A stretch of 64,000 nucleotides of DNA, from positions 992,001-1,056,000 of the forward strand of contig NZ_FUZA01000001.1 in NCBI RefSeq assembly GCF_900167945.1, given 5' to 3'. Shown in pieces: positions 38,255 through 46,102 of this stretch; within the stretch, counting starts at the first letter, position 1; every line of letters begins with the position of its first letter. Source of the DNA: Dyadobacter psychrophilus (GTDB lineage: Bacteria > Bacteroidota > Bacteroidia > Cytophagales > Spirosomataceae). The notes beneath the pieces are model-generated. The model saw only the letters and a list, made by a program, of their open reading frames with translations. It was not told the origin of the DNA and ran no database searches. The position numbers and the translations under genes were made by a program.

Positions 38255-39481
38255 ATGAAAGAGCACACTTCCCCCACCATTGAAGCCGAAGCTGGTTTTA
38301 CGCAAGCAGAAATCGCATTCATACAAGCACATTTGCAAGACGATGTGAGCAACTTAATGCTGCGCGGCAAGCAATTCAAAGGTTTCAACATCAAAAAACT
38401 GGCAGAACAGATCCAATCCAGGCAAAAAGCCATAAAGAAACTTCCGGAATGGTCGACAAATCCGGAACTGATCTTCCCTCCCGCCCTGTCTGTCGAACAA
38501 AGTTCGTCGGAGGCCACGGCGCGATATAAAGCAACATTAATGTCTGGCCATCAATTGATTGACATTACGGGCGGCATGGGTGTCGACTGTTATTATATGC
38601 GGGCCAATTTTCAGCATGTGCAGTATTTTGAGCAACAGCCCGTCGTTGCCGAAGCGGCTAAATTCAATTTTCAGAAACTAGGCGCCGGCAATATTCGTGT
38701 TCACACTGCCGACTCCATAGAAACATTGAAAACTGAGCCGTATAATGCGGACTGGATTTATGCAGACCCCGCAAGGCGCAATGCAAACCGCGAAAAAGTT
38801 GTACTGCTCTCCGATTGCACGCCTGATATTGTCGAGCATTTAAGTATATTATTTGAGCGCGCTCCGAATATCCTGCTCAAAACTTCGCCCCTGCTTGATA
38901 TTGACCTGGCCGCCAAGTCGCTCAGAAACCTGAAAGAGGTGCACGTCATCGGTTATGAAGGGGAATGTAAAGAGCTGCTATTTGTGCTCAAAAAAGATTG
39001 GATCTCAGATACATTTGAGATTAAAGTGCGGATTATCAACAGATCCGGTGAAACAAAAAACCTGCTGGAATTAACACGTGAGTCGGAGCAGCTGGCTGAT
39101 GTCCGGTATTCAACTCCTTTGAAATATTTATACGAACCGCACGCCGCAGTGTTGAAAGCTGGCGCATTCAGGACCATTTGCAGCACCTTTTCTCTTTCTA
39201 AACTGGCCATTAACAGTCAGTTATACACGTCAGAGCATTTGTTAAACGGGTTTCCCGGACGGGTATTTGAAGTGGTTGCAGTCTGCAAGCCGGCAATCCG
39301 TGAAATCAAGAAGATCATCGGAGGCGATAAGGCTAACCTGACGGTCCGAAATTTCCCGGCCAGCAGTGAAGATTTGAGGAAAAAATTAAAATTGAAGGAT
39401 GGTGGCTTATTTTATCTCTTCGCCACCACACTCGCTGATAATACCAAAGTAATGATCGTCACTAAAAAGCCGGAGCGTTAA
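38255..39481 (+). CDS. Class I SAM methyltransferase with THUMP-like C-terminal domain
   Basis: A 408-residue protein. The SAM-binding motif is LIDITGGMGVDCYYMRAN, followed by an acidic strand end (QYFEQQPVVAEAA) and a DPAR catalytic-type loop in WIYADPARRNANREK. The C-terminal part (about 330-400; HLLNGFPGRVFEVV, KANLTVRNFPASSEDLRKKLKL) matches the THUMP-like domain of Bacteroidota methyltransferases. RNA is the likely substrate; the target is unknown. Its stop overlaps the convergent YffB-like stop in the four bases TTAA. Confidence 0.88.
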   Translation: MKEHTSPTIEAEAGFTQAEIAFIQAHLQDDVSNLMLRGKQFKGFNIKKLAEQIQSRQKAIKKLPEWSTNPELIFPPALSVEQSSSEATARYKATLMSGHQLIDITGGMGVDCYYMRANFQHVQYFEQQPVVAEAAKFNFQKLGAGNIRVHTADSIETLKTEPYNADWIYADPARRNANREKVVLLSDCTPDIVEHLSILFERAPNILLKTSPLLDIDLAAKSLRNLKEVHVIGYEGECKELLFVLKKDWISDTFEIKVRIINRSGETKNLLELTRESEQLADVRYSTPLKYLYEPHAAVLKAGAFRTICSTFSLSKLAINSQLYTSEHLLNGFPGRVFEVVAVCKPAIREIKKIIGGDKANLTVRNFPASSEDLRKKLKLKDGGLFYLFATTLADNTKVMIVTKKPER

Positions 39482-39831
39482 AGGAATTTCGCTTCATATT
39501 CTTTTTCCGAAAACCCGATAGCCACTGCCTTCCCCGACGCATCTTCAATGAGTGGACGTTTGATGACCGAAGTATGCGCCATCATCAGTTTCGCTGCCGA
39601 TTTTTCATCGGTAATCAAGGCTTTTTCTTCGTCGGGAAGGCCTTTCCAGGTTGTGCTAGCCTTGTTTACGACTTTATCCCAAGGGAAATTTTTAAACCAG
39701 ACTTTGATCCTATCCTTACTAATGCCCTCCGTTTTATAATTATGGAAAGCATATTCAATGTTATTTTTTTCGAGCCAGGTGCGTGTTTTCTTTACTGTAT
39801 CGCAATTGGGTATTCCGTAAACCGTCAACAT
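39478..39831 (-). CDS. YffB/ArsC-like thioredoxin-fold protein
   Basis: A 117-residue ArsC/Spx-family protein. The N-terminal strand LTVYGIPNCDTVKKTRTWLEK has a single Cys as in YffB, not the CxxC of Spx. The later TSVIKRPLIED carries the conserved cis-Pro region of the ArsC family. Arsenate reduction is not implied, since YffB proteins have no proven arsenate activity. It lies 19 bp after the symporter gene on the same strand. Confidence 0.9.
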   Translation of the reverse strand: MLTVYGIPNCDTVKKTRTWLEKNNIEYAFHNYKTEGISKDRIKVWFKNFPWDKVVNKASTTWKGLPDEEKALITDEKSAAKLMMAHTSVIKRPLIEDASGKAVAIGFSEKEYEAKFL

Positions 39832-39850
39832 AAAAATTATTTAATGTAAT

Positions 39851-41251
39851 CTAAACTTCTGTAATAACCGGCTCTTCCTGAACCAAGTCCGAATTGTGCA
39901 TTTTCTGATCGTCCAACTCACCTTCCCATCGTGCAATGACGGCCGTAGCAAGACAATTCCCTGTCACATTCACCGATGTCCGCGCCATATCCATCAACTC
40001 ATCAATGCCCATGATCAGCAGCACAGGCCATTCCGGCATCCCGAAATTGGCAATGGCACCCAACAGGATAACCAGTGTTGCCCTTGGAATTCCCGCTACG
40101 CCTTTACTGGTTAGCATCAGGAGCAAAACCATTGTAAGCTGCTGTCCGATAGACATTTCAGTTCCTGTTGCCTGCGCCACGAAAACCGTCGCCAATGCTA
40201 AATACAATGTAGAGCCATCCAGATTGAAACTATAACCGGTTGGCATAACGAAAGAAACGATTTGTCTTGGAACACCGAACTTCTCCATTTTCTCCATCGC
40301 TTTGGGGAGCGCGGATTCAGAACTCGTCGTGGCAAATGCAATGGATACAGGCTCAAAAATGGCTTTGGCAAACTTGATCACAGGAATTCTGGCAAACAAT
40401 GCAATCGGAACAAAAACGATCAGAATAAAGACAATCAAAGCACAATATAATGTTGCCAGCAGCAGCGCGAGGTTTCTCAGCACGTCTATCCCCATGTGGC
40501 CCACGGTTTCGGCAATGGCAGCGCCTACCCCGATCGGGGCAAAAAGCATGATGATCTTTGTGAATTTGAACATGACCTCAGCAAGCAACTCTACGCCATG
40601 CACAAATTTCTCTTTCTTGGCAGACGGCAACAATGCAAGGCTTATTCCAAACAAAACGCTGAATACAACGATTTGAAGCACTTCTCCATGATAAATCGAT
40701 TTGGCAATGTTTTCGGGAAATGAATGCAGAACAATGTCCTGCCAAGTCTGCTCTGCCACTTTCGGCAAAGTCGCATTCAATGATTCGGGGGGAATAATTC
40801 CTACGCCTGGCTTAAACCAGTTGGCGAAGAATAAGCCGATCAGCAATGCGAATGTCGTCACAACTTCGAAGTAAAGCAATGATTTCCAGCCCATTCTGCC
40901 AACTTGTTTCAAATCAGAATGTCCTGCAATCCCCGTCACAAGCGTAGCAAAAAGCAACGGCGCGATCACAGTTTTGATCATTTGCAAAAATATCTGCCGC
41001 AGGAAATGCAGCTCTGTGCCCATCTTGGGAAAATCATAACCGATCTCCGTTCCGACGAGCATTGAAATCAGAATGGATGTGGTCAGATTCTTTTTGAGGA
41101 TCGCAAAAATGATCAATCCTGCAAGTGCTGCCCAGCGAAGGCTAAGTAAAACAGTGTCAGATAAAGAGATGATATCGTATGCATTGAGCACGGTGGCTAT
41201 TGCAGCAATGGTAACAAGGACAATGTTGATGATGGTAATCTTGCTCTTCAT
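39851..41251 (-). CDS. Dicarboxylate/amino acid:cation symporter (DctA/GltP family)
   Basis: A 466-residue transporter with eight membrane helices and two re-entrant loops. The DAACS signature is visible: serine-rich AFATTSSESALPKAMEKMEKFG, the substrate-site VMPTGYSFNLDGSTLYL, and SKGVAGIPRATLVILLGA. The motif order fits proton- or sodium-coupled uptake of dicarboxylates or glutamate/aspartate. A promoter is seen upstream at 41286-41315. The YffB-like gene follows it. Confidence 0.94.
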   Translation of the reverse strand: MKSKITIINIVLVTIAAIATVLNAYDIISLSDTVLLSLRWAALAGLIIFAILKKNLTTSILISMLVGTEIGYDFPKMGTELHFLRQIFLQMIKTVIAPLLFATLVTGIAGHSDLKQVGRMGWKSLLYFEVVTTFALLIGLFFANWFKPGVGIIPPESLNATLPKVAEQTWQDIVLHSFPENIAKSIYHGEVLQIVVFSVLFGISLALLPSAKKEKFVHGVELLAEVMFKFTKIIMLFAPIGVGAAIAETVGHMGIDVLRNLALLLATLYCALIVFILIVFVPIALFARIPVIKFAKAIFEPVSIAFATTSSESALPKAMEKMEKFGVPRQIVSFVMPTGYSFNLDGSTLYLALATVFVAQATGTEMSIGQQLTMVLLLMLTSKGVAGIPRATLVILLGAIANFGMPEWPVLLIMGIDELMDMARTSVNVTGNCLATAVIARWEGELDDQKMHNSDLVQEEPVITEV

Positions 41252-41285
41252 ACAGGATATTAGAATGAGGAATTCGTTTCAACGG

Positions 41286-41315
41286 TAAACTTATAAAAAA
41301 TCAATTTAAGCCCAA
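41286..41315 (-). promoter_or_regulatory. Promoter of the dicarboxylate symporter gene
   Basis: On the minus strand TTG (plus 41313-41315) and TAAGTTTA (plus 41286-41293) are separated by 19 bp, the usual spacing for the Bacteroidota TTTG/TAnnTTTG pattern; the last base of the -7 element is A and not G. Transcription would start near 41279, about 28 bp before the ATG. Confidence 0.45.
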
Positions 41316-41482
41316 CTATCCGAGCAAACGCATTTAAGTCGAAACACAAAATAAATGATAGGTTTTGGACAATATTATTTAATGATTGTATTAAACTAGC
41401 CTCAATTTGAAAAATAAATATTGGTTTGCCTGAATTTTCAAATCGTCTGGAAAATTTGAAAACGCCTGCCTTACGCGCCTTA

Positions 41483-41515
41483 TTGAAACGCTCATCAGCC
41501 CGTAAATTATCTTTG
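41483..41515 (+). promoter_or_regulatory. Candidate promoter of the universal stress protein gene
   Basis: TTG at 41483-41485 and TATCTTTG at 41508-41515 fit the Bacteroidota TAnnTTTG pattern with 22 bp between. A second TAnnTTTG (TAAATTTG, 41551-41558) has no matching upstream element. The 309-bp gap 41252-41560 holds these divergent promoters and otherwise AT-rich DNA without visible genes. Confidence 0.4.
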
Positions 41516-41605
41516 TTTTAAAAGGGGCATGATTCTTTGGTTTGAGTCCGTAAATTTGATATGTTCGGAAATTACATCATTCCAATCAAAAAACAGGCCC
41601 TGACA

Positions 41606-42457
41606 ATGAACAAGATCCTTATCCCTATTGACTTTTCTGAAAATGCGGAACGCGCATTGGCTGCGGCAAAGATTATAGCCGAAAAAGACACAACCCAACT
41701 CCTGATATTGCATGCTTACCAGCCTTATATTGCGGACGTTAACATTACGCCGGGTAATGTGCTGCCAGGCATTGACGGCGGCGATTTTCTCTCCATGACC
41801 AGTGAGCTGGAAGAAGAATTCCAGAAAAAGTTGGAAAGATATATAGAGGATGTTGTTGCAGAAGGTTATCAGGCAGAGGCGATCTGGGCTATCGGGAGTG
41901 TTCAGTCCGCGGTTGAAGAGGCCATAGAGGCGCACAACCCTGATTTAATCGTGATTGGCAGGACGGGAACCGGTGGTTTTATGGATAAACTTATCGGCAG
42001 TTCGGCCACAAGCATTGGCCTGCATTCAACCTGCCCTGTGCTGGTGATCCCTCCGCAGAGTTCGCCGAAGAAATTTCAGAAGGTCGTATATGCCACTCAG
42101 TTTGAATATGATGAAACAGATGTTTTGCGCGAAGTTTTTGTATTAATGAACCAACTTGGCGCAAATTTGACATTATTGAAAATCCAATCCGACTCGCAGC
42201 CTGACATCCAGGCTGACCATCAGTACATTGATGAAATTAAATCTAAATTCACGATCGAAGACGACACCATTGTTTTCCGTGAATCCCGCCATGTGCTTGA
42301 TGGCATAGAGGATTATTGCGACGAAGTACGCGCAGATCTGCTGATCATGTCGGCGCGGGAGCGTTCCTTTATAGAAGAATTTTTGATCAACCCGAGCGTT
42401 ACCAGAAAACTGATCATCGACACGCATGTGCCATTGCTGGTTTTTCATCTCAAATAA
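41606..42457 (+). CDS. Tandem universal stress protein
   Basis: About 283 residues from the ATG at 41606, where the family start MNKILIPIDFSENAERAL begins; an upstream in-frame ATG at 41561 would add 15 residues. Two Usp domains: the first (about 1-147) has the ATP-binding GRTGTGGFMDKLIGSS pattern (G-x2-G-x9-G-S), the second (about 150-283) lacks it. The role in stress survival is not biochemically defined. It is followed 6 bp later by corA. Confidence 0.92.
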   Translation: MNKILIPIDFSENAERALAAAKIIAEKDTTQLLILHAYQPYIADVNITPGNVLPGIDGGDFLSMTSELEEEFQKKLERYIEDVVAEGYQAEAIWAIGSVQSAVEEAIEAHNPDLIVIGRTGTGGFMDKLIGSSATSIGLHSTCPVLVIPPQSSPKKFQKVVYATQFEYDETDVLREVFVLMNQLGANLTLLKIQSDSQPDIQADHQYIDEIKSKFTIEDDTIVFRESRHVLDGIEDYCDEVRADLLIMSARERSFIEEFLINPSVTRKLIIDTHVPLLVFHLK

Positions 42458-42463
42458 ATAAAA

Positions 42464-43591
42464 TTGGAAAAGGCAGAGAAAAAACGGGCTTTCCAGCCAG
42501 AAGAACTAGTTTCCCGCAACCGGAAGAAGAAGGGATATAGGAAAAACCTGCTAACTTCTCCTGGCACGCTCACTTATATCGGACCGGATATTGAGTTAAA
42601 GACCAAAATCCGGAAAATCGTTTACAATGACCAGATCTTCCGGGACGAGCCGGTGAAATCGCTGCTTGAATGCAGTCCCGAAGTTTCCAGCGAGAAAGCC
42701 GTTACCTGGCTTGACGTTGACGGGATCCATGAAACCTCTCTGATCGCCAAATTAGGCAAGCTGTATCATTTGCATCCCCTTTTGCTGGAAGATGTGGTGA
42801 ACACAGAGCACAAGCCAAAACTCGAAATATACGACAACGGACACCTGTTCCTGACGCTGAAAATGCTGCACATTGATTCAGAATCGCCCATATGCCTTTC
42901 TGCTGAACATGTTAGTTTTGTGTTGGGAGAAAATTATTTGCTTTCTTTTCAGGAGGAGCTTAGCAATGATATTTTCACGCCTGTGCTGGATAGATTACAG
43001 GCTTCCGTGGGCAAGACCCGCAGGAACGGTGCGGACTATCTGCTGTTTGCGTTAATGGACATTGTGATTGACAACTATTTCATTGTGCTGGAAAAACTGG
43101 GCGACAGCCTGGACACGGTTGAAGACCAGGTGATCCGGGGCACGGAGGAGTTGTCACTCAAAGAACTTTATTCGCTGAAACGAGAACTGACAATCGCCAG
43201 AAGGGTTATATGGCCACTGCGGGATATGATCAATCAACTGATCCGGGAGGATAACCCACTTATCAGCAAAGAAACAATCCCTTATCTGCGGGATCTCTAC
43301 GATCACGTCATGCAGGTCTTGGACACCATTGATGCCTATCGTGAACTCGTCGCCAGCCTTGCAGACGTACATTTATCGACCATCAGTAACCGCATGAATT
43401 CGGTCATGAAAACATTGACCATTTTTTCTGCTGTTTTTATGCCGCTCACATTTATTGTAGGCGTTTACGGCATGAACTTTGAAAATATGCCTGAATTAAA
43501 GATGCATCATGGTTATTATTATGTCTGGGGATTAATGATCGCCGTAACCATCGGGCTGATATTTTACTTCAAATCCAAGAAATGGATGTAA
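42464..43591 (+). CDS. corA: CorA family Mg2+/Co2+ transporter
   Basis: A 375-residue channel. The large cytosolic N-terminal domain leads to two C-terminal membrane helices with the family GMN motif at about 336-338 (VYGMNFENMPEL). Typical EDQVIRGTEELSLKELYSLKRELTIARRV and LYDHVMQVLDTIDAYRE stretches support CorA. The start is TTG at 42464; no ATG lies before the conserved region. It lies 6 bp after the stress protein gene. Confidence 0.93.
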   Translation: MEKAEKKRAFQPEELVSRNRKKKGYRKNLLTSPGTLTYIGPDIELKTKIRKIVYNDQIFRDEPVKSLLECSPEVSSEKAVTWLDVDGIHETSLIAKLGKLYHLHPLLLEDVVNTEHKPKLEIYDNGHLFLTLKMLHIDSESPICLSAEHVSFVLGENYLLSFQEELSNDIFTPVLDRLQASVGKTRRNGADYLLFALMDIVIDNYFIVLEKLGDSLDTVEDQVIRGTEELSLKELYSLKRELTIARRVIWPLRDMINQLIREDNPLISKETIPYLRDLYDHVMQVLDTIDAYRELVASLADVHLSTISNRMNSVMKTLTIFSAVFMPLTFIVGVYGMNFENMPELKMHHGYYYVWGLMIAVTIGLIFYFKSKKWM

Positions 43592-43627
43592 GGTTTGATA
43601 CCTTTGTGGCCTGAAAATCGCATTGGA

Positions 43628-46102
43628 ATGAACCTTACTGTAAACAGCTTTCAAACAATCACCACCGACGCCGCTTACCTGCTCACGGACAGCCGTCAGA
43701 TTTCTTTCCCCAGTCAAAGCATATTTTTCGCGATCAAGGGTGACCGGCACGACGGGCATCAGTTTTTGCCGGCATTGTATGCGAGTGGCGTGCGAGAATT
43801 TGTGGTGGAAGAAGCTGCTTATACGGAAATGCTGCGTTGGGAAACGGCCGTCTGGGATGATGCGAGGATTTGGGTCGTGCCGTCCAGTATTCGGGCTTTG
43901 CAGTCGCTGGTTGCTGAAAAGCGACGTCAATTTAACCTGCCGGTTGTTGGCATTGCAGGCAGTAATGGGAAGACTATTGTGAAAGAGTGGCTCGTCCAGC
44001 TCGCATCCCCGCGCGAGACTATTGTTGCCAGTCCAAAAAGCTACAATTCACAGATCGGTGTCCCATTATCGGTATGGAATATTGGCAAACAACACACGCT
44101 GGGAATATTTGAGGCCGGGATTTCGCGTTCTCACGAAATGGAATATTTGCAACCGGTTATGCAGCCTACCATTGGAATTTTCACCAATATTGGCCCCGCC
44201 CACGATGATGGCTTCAAAAGCCGCAAGCAAAAGATCACCGAAAAGCTCCGCCTGTTCACCAAGGTCAAAAAACTCATTTACCGCAAAGATTATACAGAGC
44301 TCGATGAGGAGATCAACCTCATATTAAAGCCTGTAAATACATTTTTAAAAACCCTGAGCTGGGGCAAACCGGCATCCGGGGCCGACATCGCCGTTTCTTA
44401 TCAAAAGGAAAAAATAAAAACAGCCATTTCTCTCGTTGGAAAATTTGGTGACCAGAAATTCGAAACCAATTTCACCGACGAAGCTTCTCTTGAAAACCTC
44501 ACGCATTGCATTGTTTTCCTGCTGGACTTCGGCTTCCCGAGCTCTGTAATTCAGGAAGGCATACGATTGCTTAAACCGGTTTCCATGCGTTTGGAGCTCA
44601 AAGAAGGCATTAATCACAATTACATAATTGATGATGCCTATAATAATGACTTGCAGGGATTATCCATGGCGCTCAATTTTCTTTCGCAACAGGAACAGCG
44701 GCAAAAAAGAACTGTGATCCTGTCGGATGTTTTGCAAACCGGTCAAACGCCGGGAGAGTTATACAGAACTGTTGCTAAGCTCCTGAAAGAGAAAGCGATA
44801 GACCAATTGATTGGCATAGGCCCGGAAATTCAAGGTCAGGCCGCTGCTTTCGACATTACACGTACGCATTTTTATAGTGACACCGCTACATTTCTGCAGG
44901 ACTTTCCATTTAACTCTTTGTACGACAGCCTTGTCCTCATTAAGGGCGCCAGGCCATTTTCGTTTGAAAAGATCGTTCAGCGGTTACAGCAGAAAGCGCA
45001 TGGGACTGTGTTCGAGATTAATCTGGACGCATTATCGCATAATTTAAATTTTTACCGGTCAAAAGTAGGCTCTAAAACCAAAGTCATGGCGATGGTAAAA
45101 GCCTTCGCTTATGGCACCGGAAGCTCGGAAGTGGCATCTTTATTACAATTCCACCGTGTGGATTACCTTGGAGTTGCCTATGCCGATGAAGGTGTCGTTT
45201 TGAGACAAAGCGGCATTACATTGCCGATCATGGTGATGAATGCAACTTCCCAGGCATTCGACCTCCTTTTGCAATACCAGTTGGAACCAGAAATTTACAG
45301 CCACCGGATTTTCACCGAATGGATCGCATTCGTGAATAAAAATAAATTAACCGCTGAAATTCCGGCTATCCATTTAAAACTCGATACAGGAATGCATCGT
45401 TTGGGATTTGTAAAGGACGACCTGGACTGGATGATTGAAACATTGAAAGCAAATCCACACATTAAAGTAGCATCCATATTTTCGCACCTTGTCGGTGCCG
45501 ACGAAGGTGTTCATAATGCTTTTTCAAAACAGCAGTTCGAGCTTTTTCAAGAAGGTGCGGCCAGAATAGAACAAGCACTGGGTTATACTACAATCAAGCA
45601 CATCCTGAACTCTGCGGGAATCGTCCGTTTCCCGGATTATAAGCTGGATATGGTGCGTTTAGGGATAGGGCTTTATGGCGTGGAGGCAACCGGACAGGAA
45701 CAGCAGGCTTTGCAATCGGTTGGAACATTGAAAACGGTTGTGTCGCAAATAAAATATCTTTCTGCTGGCGAAACGGTCGGTTATAGCCGCAGAGGCCATC
45801 TGGATCACGACGCTGCTATCGCGACGCTTGCCATCGGATATGCAGATGGCTATGACCGCGGGTTAGGCAATGGGGCCGGTAAGATTTGGGTAAACGGCCT
45901 GCTATGCCCTACTATCGGCAACATTTGCATGGATATGACCATGATCGATGTTACCGGGGCCAACGTGAACGAGGGTGACGAGGTGATTGTTTTCGGGAAA
46001 GAAATGCCGATTCTCGAACTCTCCAAACAAATTAACACGATCCCCTATGAAATCCTGACAGGAATCGGAGACCGTGTTAAAAGAGTCTTTTACAAAGAAT
46101 AA
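43628..46102 (+). CDS. Bifunctional MurF-alanine racemase
   Basis: About 824 residues from the ATG at 43628 (an in-frame TTG at 43595 would add 11). The MurF half (about 1-455) joins D-Ala-D-Ala to UDP-MurNAc-tripeptide and has the ATP motif GSNGKT (111-116), then FEAGISRSHEME and FTNIGPAHDDGF. The alanine racemase half (about 460-824) has the PLP Lys491 in MVKAFAYGTG (the usual KADAYG is KAFAYG) and VGYSRRG, which holds the second catalytic Tyr region. D-Ala supply and use are thus in one chain, an arrangement known in Bacteroidota. Its stop abuts the ppk1 stop. Confidence 0.96.
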   Translation: MNLTVNSFQTITTDAAYLLTDSRQISFPSQSIFFAIKGDRHDGHQFLPALYASGVREFVVEEAAYTEMLRWETAVWDDARIWVVPSSIRALQSLVAEKRRQFNLPVVGIAGSNGKTIVKEWLVQLASPRETIVASPKSYNSQIGVPLSVWNIGKQHTLGIFEAGISRSHEMEYLQPVMQPTIGIFTNIGPAHDDGFKSRKQKITEKLRLFTKVKKLIYRKDYTELDEEINLILKPVNTFLKTLSWGKPASGADIAVSYQKEKIKTAISLVGKFGDQKFETNFTDEASLENLTHCIVFLLDFGFPSSVIQEGIRLLKPVSMRLELKEGINHNYIIDDAYNNDLQGLSMALNFLSQQEQRQKRTVILSDVLQTGQTPGELYRTVAKLLKEKAIDQLIGIGPEIQGQAAAFDITRTHFYSDTATFLQDFPFNSLYDSLVLIKGARPFSFEKIVQRLQQKAHGTVFEINLDALSHNLNFYRSKVGSKTKVMAMVKAFAYGTGSSEVASLLQFHRVDYLGVAYADEGVVLRQSGITLPIMVMNATSQAFDLLLQYQLEPEIYSHRIFTEWIAFVNKNKLTAEIPAIHLKLDTGMHRLGFVKDDLDWMIETLKANPHIKVASIFSHLVGADEGVHNAFSKQQFELFQEGAARIEQALGYTTIKHILNSAGIVRFPDYKLDMVRLGIGLYGVEATGQEQQALQSVGTLKTVVSQIKYLSAGETVGYSRRGHLDHDAAIATLAIGYADGYDRGLGNGAGKIWVNGLLCPTIGNICMDMTMIDVTGANVNEGDEVIVFGKEMPILELSKQINTIPYEILTGIGDRVKRVFYKE

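Noticed and set aside
39478-39831. Arsenate reductase
   Set aside because: The single-Cys NCDTVKK motif and length fit YffB-type proteins, and there are no arsenic resistance genes nearby.
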